Source: Enterovirga rhinocerotis
GTDB lineage: Bacteria; Pseudomonadota; Alphaproteobacteria; Rhizobiales; Beijerinckiaceae
Assembly (NCBI RefSeq): GCF_004363955.1
Contig: NZ_SNZR01000013.1
Location: 310,001-374,000, forward strand
Length of the DNA stretch: 64,000 nucleotides
Reading direction: 5' to 3'
Made by a program: the position numbers and the translations under genes. Position 1 is the stretch's first letter. Each line of letters begins with the position of its first letter. Of this stretch, positions 36,887 to 45,344 are shown piece by piece. The notes under the pieces are model-generated. The model was not told the DNA's origin. It did no database searches and saw only the letters and a list, made by a program, of their open reading frames with translations.

Positions 36887-37879
36887 ATGTTCCAACCGGT
36901 AAAGCCGGCCCAATGGCTCATGGTCGTCGCCGCCGTCGCGGCGATGATCGCGGTGCCGCTCGTCACGCGCGACTCCTACCTGTTGCACGTGCTCATCCTG
37001 GCGATGATCTTCGGCATCTTCGCCTCGGCCTGGAACCTCGTCGCGGGGTTCGCGGGGCTGAAGACCTTCGGCCACCATGCCTTCTTCGGCATCGGCGCCT
37101 ATGTCTCCGCCCTGATCAGCATCAAGGCGGGGCTGAGCCCCTGGCTGACCATCTGGATCGGCGCCCTGGCGGCGACCGTGGCGGGCGTCTTCATCGGCCT
37201 GCCCATCCTGCGGATCAAGTCGATGGCGCATGTCGCCATCGTGACGCTCGGCTTCGCCGAGATCGTGCGGATCGTGATCTCGAACCTGCAATCGGTCACG
37301 CGCGGCGAATTGGGGCTGTGGGGCATCCGTCCCTTCGAGGGCTTCGACCTGCCGGGCTTCGGCACGATCGTGTTCTCGCCGGCCGACAAGGTGCCCTACT
37401 ACTATCTCGCGCTCGTCCTGCTGCTCCTGTCCGTCGCGGCGATCGCGCTGCTGATGCGCTCGCGGATCGGCCTGTCGATCATCGCCATGCGCGATGCGGA
37501 GGACGCGGCCGAGAGCCTCGGCGTCAACCTCACGCGCAAGAAGCTTCAGGTCTTCGCGATCAGCGCCTTCCTGGTCGGCATCGCCGGCGCCTTCTACGCG
37601 CATTACATCAGCATCCTGACCCCGAACGCGGCGGTCGGCGCGGACCTGATGATCCTCGTGATCGCGATGGCGCTCGTCGGCGGCCTCAGCACCTTCGCCG
37701 GGCCGCTGGTCGGAGCCCTCATCCTCACGGGCCTCGTCGAGCTGCTCCGCGATCTCGATCAGTTCCGCCTGCTCGTCTACGGCGCGATGATCATCCTGAT
37801 CGTGATGTTCCTGCCGAAGGGGCTCATGACGCTGGGGCCGATGCTCAAGCGCCGCTTCACGCCCTCGTCCTCCTCCTGA
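36887..37879 (+). CDS. livM: Branched-chain-type ABC transporter permease, LivM type
   Basis: The 330-residue inner membrane protein has about nine membrane segments and the LivM motifs WNLVAGFAGLKTFGHHAFFG near residue 40, IVTLGFAEIVRIVI near residue 115, and RDAEDAAESLGVN near residue 205, the cytoplasmic loop that contacts the ATPase. The ATG at 36887 is preceded by TTGGAGAG; a TTG at 36875 in the same frame would add four residues. It completes the transporter. Confidence 0.93.
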   Translation: MFQPVKPAQWLMVVAAVAAMIAVPLVTRDSYLLHVLILAMIFGIFASAWNLVAGFAGLKTFGHHAFFGIGAYVSALISIKAGLSPWLTIWIGALAATVAGVFIGLPILRIKSMAHVAIVTLGFAEIVRIVISNLQSVTRGELGLWGIRPFEGFDLPGFGTIVFSPADKVPYYYLALVLLLLSVAAIALLMRSRIGLSIIAMRDAEDAAESLGVNLTRKKLQVFAISAFLVGIAGAFYAHYISILTPNAAVGADLMILVIAMALVGGLSTFAGPLVGALILTGLVELLRDLDQFRLLVYGAMIILIVMFLPKGLMTLGPMLKRRFTPSSSS

Positions 37880-37895
37880 CCTCAAGGACCCATCG

Positions 37896-39185
37896 ATGTT
37901 GGACAAGGATATCGCCGCCGCGATCACGGCTGCGGTCGATCGCGGTTTCGACGAGCAGGTCCGGTTCACGCAGGACATGGTCCGCTGCCCGTCCGTGCGC
38001 GGCTACGAGCACACCGTCCAGGACCTGATGGCGGCGGCCATGGCCAAGCGCGGCCTCGCGGTCGACCACTGGAAGGTCAAGGTCGAGGATATCAAGGACC
38101 TGCCGGGCTTCGCCCCGGTCGTCGATGCGACCTACGAGAACGCCTACAACGTCGTCGGCACCTACCGCCCCGCGCAGCACAAGGGCCGCTCGCTGATCTT
38201 CAACGGCCATATCGACGTCGTGCCGACCGGTGCCTGGGACCGCTGGACCACGCCGCCCTTCGAGCCGCGGATCGACGGCAAGTGGATGTATGGCCGCGGT
38301 GCCGGCGACATGAAGTCGGGCCTCGCCGCGACGCTGTTCGCCTTCGACGCCGTGCGGGCGGCCGGCTTCGCGCCGACGGCCCCGATCCACTTCCAGTCGG
38401 TCGTCGAGGAGGAATGCACCGGCAACGGCACGCTCGCCTGCCTCCAGCGCGGCTACCGCGCCGATTGCGCCTTCGTGCCGGAGCCCCTGGAGCCGAAGCT
38501 CATGCGCGCCGAGGTCGGGCTGATCTGGTTCCGCGTCCATGTCGAGGGCGACCCGCAGCACGCCTCGGCCGGCTTCAACAATGCCGGTGCCAACGCCATC
38601 GAGAAGGCGCTGCTCCTGTGGCCGCAGATCAAGCGGCTCGAGGACGAGTGGAACGCCCGCAAGGTCGATCACCCCCTCTACAAGGACCACCCGCACCCGA
38701 TCCGGGTCAATCTCGGCGAGATTTCAGGCGGTGAATGGACCTCGAGCGTGCCCTCGAAGGCCGTGCTCAACGTGCGCGTCGGCGTCCTGCCCGGCGACGA
38801 CCTCCGGGATATCTGCCGGGAGATCGAGGAGCGTGTCCGCACGGCGGCTCTCTCCGATCCGTTCCTGTCGAACCACCAGCCGCGGATCGAGTATCACGGC
38901 CATATGGCCGAGGGCTTCGTGCTGGAGAACGCGGCCATTCCCGAGGCGGTGCTCGCCGACAGCCATAGGGCCGTGTTCGACGCGCCGCTGCAGGAGGAGA
39001 TCACCTCGGCGGCGACCGATGCCCGCTTCTTCTCGCTGTATCAGAACACCCCCGGCCTCGTGTACGGGCCGATCTGCGAGCGCCCGCACGGCATCGACGA
39101 GAGGGTCGATCTCGACTCGGTCAGGGCCGTCACCAAGACCATGGCCCTGTTCCTGGCGGAATGGTGCGGCGTCGAGCGGGTCTGA
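37896..39185 (+). CDS. M20 family metallohydrolase (ArgE/DapE-type deacylase)
   Basis: The 429-residue cytoplasmic enzyme is a zinc-dependent amidohydrolase of the ArgE/DapE/carboxypeptidase G2 family. The di-zinc ligands are in FNGHIDVVPTGAWD (near residue 105), GRGAGDMKSGLAA (near residue 135) and VVEEECTGNG (near residue 170). It is the last gene of the liv-type operon, 16 bases after livM, which suggests that the imported compound is an N-acylated amino acid or related amide and that this enzyme removes the acyl group. That link is inferred from the operon. The acyl group is unknown. Confidence 0.88.
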   Translation: MLDKDIAAAITAAVDRGFDEQVRFTQDMVRCPSVRGYEHTVQDLMAAAMAKRGLAVDHWKVKVEDIKDLPGFAPVVDATYENAYNVVGTYRPAQHKGRSLIFNGHIDVVPTGAWDRWTTPPFEPRIDGKWMYGRGAGDMKSGLAATLFAFDAVRAAGFAPTAPIHFQSVVEEECTGNGTLACLQRGYRADCAFVPEPLEPKLMRAEVGLIWFRVHVEGDPQHASAGFNNAGANAIEKALLLWPQIKRLEDEWNARKVDHPLYKDHPHPIRVNLGEISGGEWTSSVPSKAVLNVRVGVLPGDDLRDICREIEERVRTAALSDPFLSNHQPRIEYHGHMAEGFVLENAAIPEAVLADSHRAVFDAPLQEEITSAATDARFFSLYQNTPGLVYGPICERPHGIDERVDLDSVRAVTKTMALFLAEWCGVERV

Positions 39186-39250
39186 GCCTCGGGCGGCTTC
39201 CCGGTCGGATCATCGTCCTCGCCGCGGCGGCGCAATCCCGTCGCTGCCTC

Positions 39251-39278
39251 GGCGGGCCTCGCCTGGCCGAGACCCGCC
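39251..39278. terminator. Bidirectional hairpin between convergent operons
   Basis: GGCGGGCCTCG and CGAGACCCGCC pair with one mismatch around the loop CCTGGC, midway between the stop codons of the M20 gene and the aldehyde dehydrogenase. It lacks a T-run on either side. Confidence 0.5.
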
Positions 39279-39302
39279 GTGTCACGAACACGGCAGCATC
39301 GC

Positions 39303-40763
39303 CTAAGGGGTGGGGAAGGCCACCGAGACGAAGCGCGGCTGCCTGAAGGCCATCAGCCCCTCCGGCCCGCCTTCCAGCCCGAAGCCGCTATCCTTCACCC
39401 CGCCGAACGGGGTTTCCGGGAACGAGGCCGACCAGTGGTTGATCGCGAGGCTGCCGGCCTGGATGGCGCGCGCGAGCCTCTCCGACGTGCCGAGCGAGCC
39501 GGTCCAGGCATAGGCCGCGAGGCCGAGGCTCAATCGGTTCGCTTCGGCCACGGCCTCATCGAAGGACGCGAAGCTGTCGATGACGGCGAGGGGGCCGAAG
39601 GGCTCCTCGTGCCAGACCTTCGCGTCGCGCGGCACGCCGCTGACGACCGTCGGGGGCAGCCAGAATCCGGGTCCCTCCGGACAATCTCCCGCGCTGACCC
39701 GCCCGCGATCGCGCGCATCCTCCGCAAGCCCGCGGAGGGCCGCGACGCTACGGGCGTTCTGCACCGGCCCCATCTGCGTGTCGCTGTTGAAGGGGTCCCC
39801 GACCCGGATCGCGCCCGCCGCGCGTTCGAACGCTTCGAGGAAACGGTCATGGGCCGGGGCTTCGACGAGGAAGCGCGTCGGCGAGGTGCAGACCTGACCC
39901 GAATTGCGGAACTTCGCCGTGACCCCGGAGGCCGCGACCGCGTCGATATCGGAATCGGCGAAGACGAGGACCGGGGCGTGGCCGCCGAGCTCCATGACCA
40001 TCCGCTTCATCGTGCCGGCACACAGGGCCGACAGCTCCTTGCCGACCTGCGTGCCGCCCGTGAAGGTCAGGAGCCGCAGCCGGGGATCGGTGGCGAAGGT
40101 CCGGCCGATCGTCGGAGGATCGCCGAAGACCACGTTCACGACGCCCGGCGGCAATCCGGCCTCTTCGAGCGCCTGCGCGATGACGAGGGCCGATGCCGGC
40201 GTCGCTTCCGACGGCTTGATGACGATCGTGCAGCCGGCGGCCAACGCGCCCGAGATCTTCCGTGCCGGCGTGATGGCCGGCGCGTTCCAGCCGGCGATCG
40301 CGCCGACCGGCCCGACCGGATCGGAGATGGCGGTGAGGCGCATCGCCGGGGTGCGGGCCGGAATGTCGCGTCCATAGAGGCGCCGGCCCTCGTCGGCGGC
40401 CCACTCGAACATCTCGCAAGCCGTGTCGATCTCGGCTTCCGCCTGCGCGAGCGGCTTTCCGAGTTCCAGCGCGATCAGGCTCGCCCAGTGCGATTTCCGG
40501 CCCCGAAGGAGATCCGCGGCCCGGCGCAGGATGCGCCCCCGCGCCAGGGGCGGGGTATCGCGCCAGGCGGGGAAGGCCTCGGTCGCGGCCGCGATCGCCC
40601 CGTCGAGATCGGCCTCGTCGGCCACGGGCAGCGCACCGAGCGGGCGCTCGGTCGTCGGGTCGATCACCGGCGTCGTCCGGCGTCCCTCCGCCCCGACCCA
40701 GCGGCCGGCGATGAAGAGGCGCAGGGCCGGATAGGCGGCGACCGCCTTCTCCCGGGGGCTCAT
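39303..40763 (-). CDS. Aldehyde dehydrogenase (succinate-semialdehyde/benzaldehyde-type)
   Basis: The 486-residue enzyme oxidises an aldehyde with NAD(P). It contains GPVGAIAGWNAPAITPARKI, the glutamate motif MELGGHAPVLVF, the catalytic cysteine in RNSGQVCTSPTRFL, and EEPFGPLAVIDSF. The closest style is the GabD-like group, but the residues near the active site do not allow a firm substrate. It is the last gene of the minus-strand catabolic operon; its ATG overlaps the hydrolase stop by four bases (ATGA). It may oxidise an aldehyde intermediate formed by the hydrolase or dehydrogenase. Confidence 0.9.
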   Translation of the reverse strand: MSPREKAVAAYPALRLFIAGRWVGAEGRRTTPVIDPTTERPLGALPVADEADLDGAIAAATEAFPAWRDTPPLARGRILRRAADLLRGRKSHWASLIALELGKPLAQAEAEIDTACEMFEWAADEGRRLYGRDIPARTPAMRLTAISDPVGPVGAIAGWNAPAITPARKISGALAAGCTIVIKPSEATPASALVIAQALEEAGLPPGVVNVVFGDPPTIGRTFATDPRLRLLTFTGGTQVGKELSALCAGTMKRMVMELGGHAPVLVFADSDIDAVAASGVTAKFRNSGQVCTSPTRFLVEAPAHDRFLEAFERAAGAIRVGDPFNSDTQMGPVQNARSVAALRGLAEDARDRGRVSAGDCPEGPGFWLPPTVVSGVPRDAKVWHEEPFGPLAVIDSFASFDEAVAEANRLSLGLAAYAWTGSLGTSERLARAIQAGSLAINHWSASFPETPFGGVKDSGFGLEGGPEGLMAFRQPRFVSVAFPTP

Positions 40764-41620
40764 CGGCGGCGCTCCGCGCGGATGCGCTCGAGGACGGGGC
40801 GCAGATGCGTGAGGAAGCCCTCCGGGTCCTCGCTCATCGGGAAATGCCCGATCCCCGGCATGATCACCGCGTTCGCGCCCGGGATCGAGGCGGCGGCGGC
40901 CAGCGTGTCCTCGGGCGTGCAGCTGTAATCGTATTCGCCGGTGAGGAGGTGCACCGGGCAGCGCTGGGTGTCGATCTCGCGGAGCCGGCCGCGGATGTCG
41001 CCGTCCACCTTGTAGAAATACAGGTCGCCTTTGAAGATCCCCGGCCCGCCCTGCATGTAGTGCCACAGCGTCTCCCAGCGATCCGCATCGCTCGCATTCG
41101 GCCCGATGAGGCCGGAGACGACGGCCGCGCTGACCTCCCCATGCACGTCGGGCCGATGCAGCCACTGCATGTCGTAATACGGCGCGACATGGCCGCCCGA
41201 CTGGAGGCCGATCACCGCGCCGAAACGGTCCGGATGCTCGAGCGCCAGATGCAGCACGATGCGCCCGCCGATCGAGCACCCCATCGCGACCGGCTGGTCG
41301 AGGCCGAGCGCGTCGGCGACGCCGACCACGATGTCGGCATAGTCGCGCGAGGTCAGACGGTATTCCTCGATCTCATGCCATCCCGAGGGAGGCGAGGATT
41401 TGCCGTGCCAGGGCAGATCGAAGGCGATGACGCGGAAGTCCTTGAGGATCGCCGGGTCGTTCAGCACCGCCCGATACTGGCGGCTGTCGCTGCCCGCCGT
41501 GTGCAGGCAGAGGAGCGGGATGCCTTGCCCGGCCTCCTCGACGTAGAGCCGATGCGGCTTGCCGAGGAGATCGAGGCGCAGATAGCGCCCGACAACCGGC
41601 TCGAAGACGGCGGCGCTCAT
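40760..41620 (-). CDS. Alpha/beta-fold hydrolase
   Basis: The 286-residue hydrolase has the alpha/beta fold: LLCLHTAGSDSRQYRAVLND forming the oxyanion region, RVIAFDLPWHGKS, the nucleophile motif GCSIGGR (Ser near residue 108), the acid in TGEYDYSCTPE, and the catalytic histidine in MPGIGHFPMSE. The nucleophile elbow is GCSIGG rather than GxSxG with a small residue at every position, but the pattern is satisfied. Possible reactions are ester, lactone or carbon-carbon bond hydrolysis of a ring-cleavage-type product. It is translationally coupled on both sides. Confidence 0.88.
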   Translation of the reverse strand: MSAAVFEPVVGRYLRLDLLGKPHRLYVEEAGQGIPLLCLHTAGSDSRQYRAVLNDPAILKDFRVIAFDLPWHGKSSPPSGWHEIEEYRLTSRDYADIVVGVADALGLDQPVAMGCSIGGRIVLHLALEHPDRFGAVIGLQSGGHVAPYYDMQWLHRPDVHGEVSAAVVSGLIGPNASDADRWETLWHYMQGGPGIFKGDLYFYKVDGDIRGRLREIDTQRCPVHLLTGEYDYSCTPEDTLAAAASIPGANAVIMPGIGHFPMSEDPEGFLTHLRPVLERIRAERRR

Positions 41621-41976
41621 GCCTGCCCCCGCAGGGAGCCGAGGACGCCCTTGAAGTAGAAGAGATTGGCCATGAAGGGATGCATGTCGCCCTCGACCGA
41701 GAGACGCTTGAAGCGGATGAGCGCGAAGAGATCGTGGAACCCGGGCGGCGGGCTCGCCGACCAGAACTGCCCCCAGGCCTCGGCGGAAGCCCGCAGCGCG
41801 AAGGTCCAGCGCGGCATCACGAACGGGCCGCGGCGGATCTCGGCGATGCGCCCCTCCTCGATGCGGACGAGCCAGGCCTCGTCGCCGACCTCCAGCAGGA
41901 AGGTCGTCTCCACGAAGCGGCCGCGATGGACGAGCCGGGCATCGCCATTGACCCGCTCGGCGAGTGTTTCGATCAT
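41617..41976 (-). CDS. Small conserved protein in catabolic operon (SCP2-like?)
   Basis: The 119-residue protein is not firmly recognised. It has no signal peptide or membrane segment. VHRGRFVETTFLLEVGDEAWLVRIEEGRIAEI-type beta strands (read here as VHRGRFVETTFLLEV and AWLVRIEEGRI) and the pattern GDMHPFMANLFYFKGVLG resemble small sterol-carrier-like (SCP2) or lipid-binding folds, where a ligand sits in a hydrophobic tunnel. It overlaps the hydrolase and ligase genes by four bases on each side, so it is made with them in fixed proportion and probably binds or presents the hydrophobic substrate. Confidence 0.55.
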   Translation of the reverse strand: MIETLAERVNGDARLVHRGRFVETTFLLEVGDEAWLVRIEEGRIAEIRRGPFVMPRWTFALRASAEAWGQFWSASPPPGFHDLFALIRFKRLSVEGDMHPFMANLFYFKGVLGSLRGQA

Positions 41977-44027
41977 CGCCCCTCCTCCATGAGGCGCACC
42001 ACCGCGTCGACCGCGACGACACCCTCGTTCTCCCGCCTGACCAGAAGCGGATTGATCTCTGCCTCGACGATCTCCGGGCCGGCTTGCGAGATCGCGACGA
42101 TCGCATCGGCCAGCGCGCCGAGGTCGCCCTTCGGCCGGCCGCGGAACCCTGCCAGCGCCCGCAGCGCCTTCACCTCGTCGATCATGGCCAGCGCCTCCTC
42201 GCGCGAGACCGGCGCGAGGCGAAGGCTGCGATCCTCGTGGATCTCGGCCAGGATGCCGCCGGCGGCCAGCATCACGACGGCCCCCGCATCCGGATCGCGG
42301 TGGACGCTGAGCAGGACCTCGCCGATGCCCTTGGCCATGGACTGGACCAGCAGCCGCTCGACGACAAGGCCGGGCGCCGCCTTGCCGACCGCGCCGACGA
42401 TGTCCGCGACGGCGCTGCGGAAGGCGCCGTCATCGGCGATGCCGAGCACGACCCCGCCGAGTTCGGTCTTGTGCAGCACGTCGGCCGAGAGCAGCTTCAC
42501 GGCGACCGGATAGGCGACGGGGGAGGCGGTCGCCTCGATGCCCGCGACGGCATGGGGAGCGACCGGGACGCCGAGACGCGCGAGCACGGCGTAGCCCTCG
42601 GCTTCGTCGAGCTGGCGGGCGGTGCCGCGCGACGGCGCCTCGGCGCCGAGGCCCTTCGGCGCGCGGCGCCCGAAGATGGCCGCGACGGCATCGCCGCAGG
42701 CTTCGGGCGTGTGGAAGCACGGCACGCCCGCTTCCGCGAACGAGCGCAGGGCCTCGGGGGCCTCGGGCGCTGCGAAGACGACCAGCGGCCGCTCCGCCTG
42801 CCTCGCCGCTCCGGCGATCGCGGGCACGAGCAGCTCGGGCTGGAAACGTGCCGACGAGCCCGCGACCGCGACGACGAGATCGAATTCCGGAGCGTCGAGA
42901 AGCGTCTCCAGGGCGGCCGACATGATCGCCGGCCGGGTGCCCGCCAAGGTGAGATCGAGGATGCGTCCGCGGGGGGCGGCGACGCCGCGCGCGGCGAGCC
43001 TCGCCATGGTCTCTTCGCTCGGCACCACGGCCTCGACGCCGCGCAGGCCGAGTTGGTCGACGACCATCGCGGCACCGCCGCCCGTCGTCGTCACCACGGC
43101 CGTACGGGGCCGCCGCGGCGCGGTCGGCACTCCGAGCTTGGCGAGCAGCGGCAGGCCTTCGATCAGCCCGTCGAGCGTCTCGACTCGCGCGATGCCGCAA
43201 TCCTTGAGGAACGCGTCCGCGATGCCGTCCTCGCCGGCGATCGCGCCGGTATGGGATTGGGCGAGTTCCGCCGCCTGCCGCGAGCGGCCGAGCTTGTAGG
43301 CGATCACGGGCTTGCCGCGTTCCGCTGCGGCCAGGGCGAAGCGCCGGATCGCGGCGCCGTGCGCGATGGATTCGAGGAAGAGCGCGTAGGTCCCGATGGC
43401 AGGATCGTCGAGCGTCGCCTCGCAGATCTCGCCGAGGCTGAGATCGACCTCCGACCCCGTCGAGACGAAGCCGGCGAAGCCGAGCCCCTTGGCCAGCCCG
43501 CGCGACAGGATCGCTCCGATCATGCTGCCGGAATGGGAGGCGACGAAGATCCCGCCCTTCTGGATTTCCGGCTCGGCGAAGGCGCCGTTCGCCGTGAGGC
43601 TGAGGCCGGTGGTGACGTTGACGATGCCGATGCTGTTCGGCCCCAGGAGACGGGTGCCGCTGCCGGCGAGGATCCGGCGCAGTTCGGCCTCGCGCGCGAG
43701 CCCGCTCTCGCCCGCTTCGGCGAAGCCTCCCGCGAGCACGGTGAGGACGGGCACCCCGCGCGCGACGCAGGCCGCGACCGCATCGAGCACCCCGTCGGTC
43801 GGGGCGAGGATGAAGGCGTGGTCCGGCCGCTCCGGCAGCGCGTCGATGGCCGGATAGGATGTCTGGCCCTGCACGGTCTCGCGCCGGGGATTGACGGGGT
43901 AGATGGCGCCCGAGAAGCCCGCCCGGCGCAGGAAGGCGAGCGGACGCCCGCCCGTCTTGCCCGGATCGTCCGAGGCGCCGACGAGAGCGACGCTGCGAGG
44001 CCGCAGGAGGTTCTGTCCGAGTGTCAC
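41973..44027 (-). CDS. Acyl-CoA ligase, NDP-forming (acetate--CoA ligase family)
   Basis: The 684-residue enzyme is a fused ADP-forming acyl-CoA synthetase. The N-terminal CoA-binding domain begins LLRPRSVALVGASDDPGKTGG and includes YPVNPRRETVQG; the middle domain carries the phosphohistidine-type motif LAQSHTGAIAGEDG; the C-terminal ATP-grasp domain begins RQLDEAEGYAVLARLGVPV. It would activate an organic acid to its CoA thioester, the step before acyl-CoA dehydrogenation by its neighbour. It lies 10 bases downstream of the acyl-CoA dehydrogenase gene and overlaps the next gene by ATGA. Confidence 0.92.
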   Translation of the reverse strand: MTLGQNLLRPRSVALVGASDDPGKTGGRPLAFLRRAGFSGAIYPVNPRRETVQGQTSYPAIDALPERPDHAFILAPTDGVLDAVAACVARGVPVLTVLAGGFAEAGESGLAREAELRRILAGSGTRLLGPNSIGIVNVTTGLSLTANGAFAEPEIQKGGIFVASHSGSMIGAILSRGLAKGLGFAGFVSTGSEVDLSLGEICEATLDDPAIGTYALFLESIAHGAAIRRFALAAAERGKPVIAYKLGRSRQAAELAQSHTGAIAGEDGIADAFLKDCGIARVETLDGLIEGLPLLAKLGVPTAPRRPRTAVVTTTGGGAAMVVDQLGLRGVEAVVPSEETMARLAARGVAAPRGRILDLTLAGTRPAIMSAALETLLDAPEFDLVVAVAGSSARFQPELLVPAIAGAARQAERPLVVFAAPEAPEALRSFAEAGVPCFHTPEACGDAVAAIFGRRAPKGLGAEAPSRGTARQLDEAEGYAVLARLGVPVAPHAVAGIEATASPVAYPVAVKLLSADVLHKTELGGVVLGIADDGAFRSAVADIVGAVGKAAPGLVVERLLVQSMAKGIGEVLLSVHRDPDAGAVVMLAAGGILAEIHEDRSLRLAPVSREEALAMIDEVKALRALAGFRGRPKGDLGALADAIVAISQAGPEIVEAEINPLLVRRENEGVVAVDAVVRLMEEGR

Positions 44028-44037
44028 GATGCGGGGC

Positions 44038-45222
44038 CTATGCGACGGCCTCGGTGCCCGTCCGAGGCGGGCGCGGCGGACGCTGGTCGAAGCGCCGGTC
44101 GAAGACGTGCTCGGCGATGCGGTTCTTGAGCATCTCGATCGAGCCGCCCGCGATCATCCAGCCGCGGGTGCGCCGCATGCAATACTCGGCCAGCGCCTCG
44201 GTCGAATAGCCGAGGCCGCCCATCACCTGCACGGCTTCGTTGGCGGCCTCGAATCCGGCCTGGTTGCAGGCGAGCTTCGCCATCGCGGTATCGGCGGCCG
44301 AGGGCAGTTCGCCTTCGCGCGTGGAGGCCGCGCGGTAGAGGAGGAGCCGCGCCGATTCGAGCTTCACGGCGAGATCGGCGAATTTCCATTGCAGCCCCTG
44401 GAACTCGCAGAGCGGCCGGCCGAACTGCTTGCGATCCAGCGCATGGTCGCGGGCAAGATCGAAGGCGTAGCGGCCGAGGGCAAGGGCGCGCGAGGAATTG
44501 CCGAGGCGCTCGACATTGAAGCCGGCGATCTGGCGCTTGAAGCCGCCCGGCCCAAGGAGAACGTTCTCGGGCGGGATCCGGCAATCCTCGAAATAGAGCT
44601 GCGACCACTCCTCGCCGCTCATGAAGGCGGAGGGCTGGCCGATCGTGAAGCCCGGCGTGCCGCGCTCGACGAGGACCGAGCCGATGCCGCCGACGCCGGG
44701 TCCGAAGCGCACATAGACGAGGAAGACCGACGCCTCGGGGCTATGCGTCGAGAAGACCTTCGATCCGTCGACGATGTAGCCGCCGGCCCCGTCGGGCCGC
44801 GCCGTCGTCTTGAGGTCGGTGACCGCCGAGCCGGCATCGGGCTCCGACATGCCGAGGCTGATGACGGTGCGACCGGCGAGGAGGTCGGGCAGGAAGCGCG
44901 CCTTCTGCTCGGCGCTCGCATATTCCTGGAAGGTGCGGATGGGCCCGAAATTGCCGGCCTGGATGGCATCGGCACTGCGCGGGCAGGCGGCCGCGACCTG
45001 CTCGATCGCGATCACGGCATCCATGAGCGTGCCGCCCTGGCCGCCATCCTCGACCGGCATGGTGATGCCGAGGAGTCCCTGCTCCGCGAGCAGCTTGGCC
45101 GCATCGAACGGAAATCCCGGCCGGTGGGCGCGTTCGACAGCACCGGGCTTGAGATGCTGTTCGGCGAAGCGGCGCACCGATTGCGCGAACAGGTCCTGCT
45201 CTTCGCTCAGAGCGAAATCCAT
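44038..45222 (-). CDS. Acyl-CoA dehydrogenase
   Basis: The 394-residue FAD enzyme introduces an alpha-beta double bond into an acyl-CoA. It starts MDFALSEEQDLFAQSVRRFA, carries SLGMSEPDAGSAVTDLKT and FVYVR-like substrate loop pieces (here SVFLVYVRFGPG), and the C-terminal VQVMGGLGYSTEALAEYCMR. It lies at the front of the operon that includes the NDP-forming ligase, so the natural substrate is probably the CoA ester made by that ligase. A 122-base divergent promoter separates it from a LysR gene. Confidence 0.93.
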   Translation of the reverse strand: MDFALSEEQDLFAQSVRRFAEQHLKPGAVERAHRPGFPFDAAKLLAEQGLLGITMPVEDGGQGGTLMDAVIAIEQVAAACPRSADAIQAGNFGPIRTFQEYASAEQKARFLPDLLAGRTVISLGMSEPDAGSAVTDLKTTARPDGAGGYIVDGSKVFSTHSPEASVFLVYVRFGPGVGGIGSVLVERGTPGFTIGQPSAFMSGEEWSQLYFEDCRIPPENVLLGPGGFKRQIAGFNVERLGNSSRALALGRYAFDLARDHALDRKQFGRPLCEFQGLQWKFADLAVKLESARLLLYRAASTREGELPSAADTAMAKLACNQAGFEAANEAVQVMGGLGYSTEALAEYCMRRTRGWMIAGGSIEMLKNRIAEHVFDRRFDQRPPRPPRTGTEAVA

Positions 45223-45310
45223 GGCGTCCTCCAGGAGGCTGGCCCGAAGGCCGGTATCTTGCTGCGTGAGACATGCCCCGGCCGGACTTTGCCCAGCAAG
45301 AGAGCAGGGG

Positions 45311-45335
45311 TTATCGTGACATGAGTTTTCGGTAA
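45311..45335. promoter_or_regulatory. Possible LysR operator between lysR and acyl-CoA dehydrogenase genes
   Basis: TTATCG and CGGTAA are imperfect inverted half-sites separated by 13 bases, of the T-N11-A kind bound by LysR regulators. They lie ten bases before the LysR start and 89 before the dehydrogenase start, a position suited to shared control. Confidence 0.3.
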
Positions 45336-45344
45336 GGTGGGCCG

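Noticed and set aside
41964-44129. A 721-codon plus-strand frame over the NDP-forming ligase
   Set aside because: No family features and entirely antisense to a well-supported gene.
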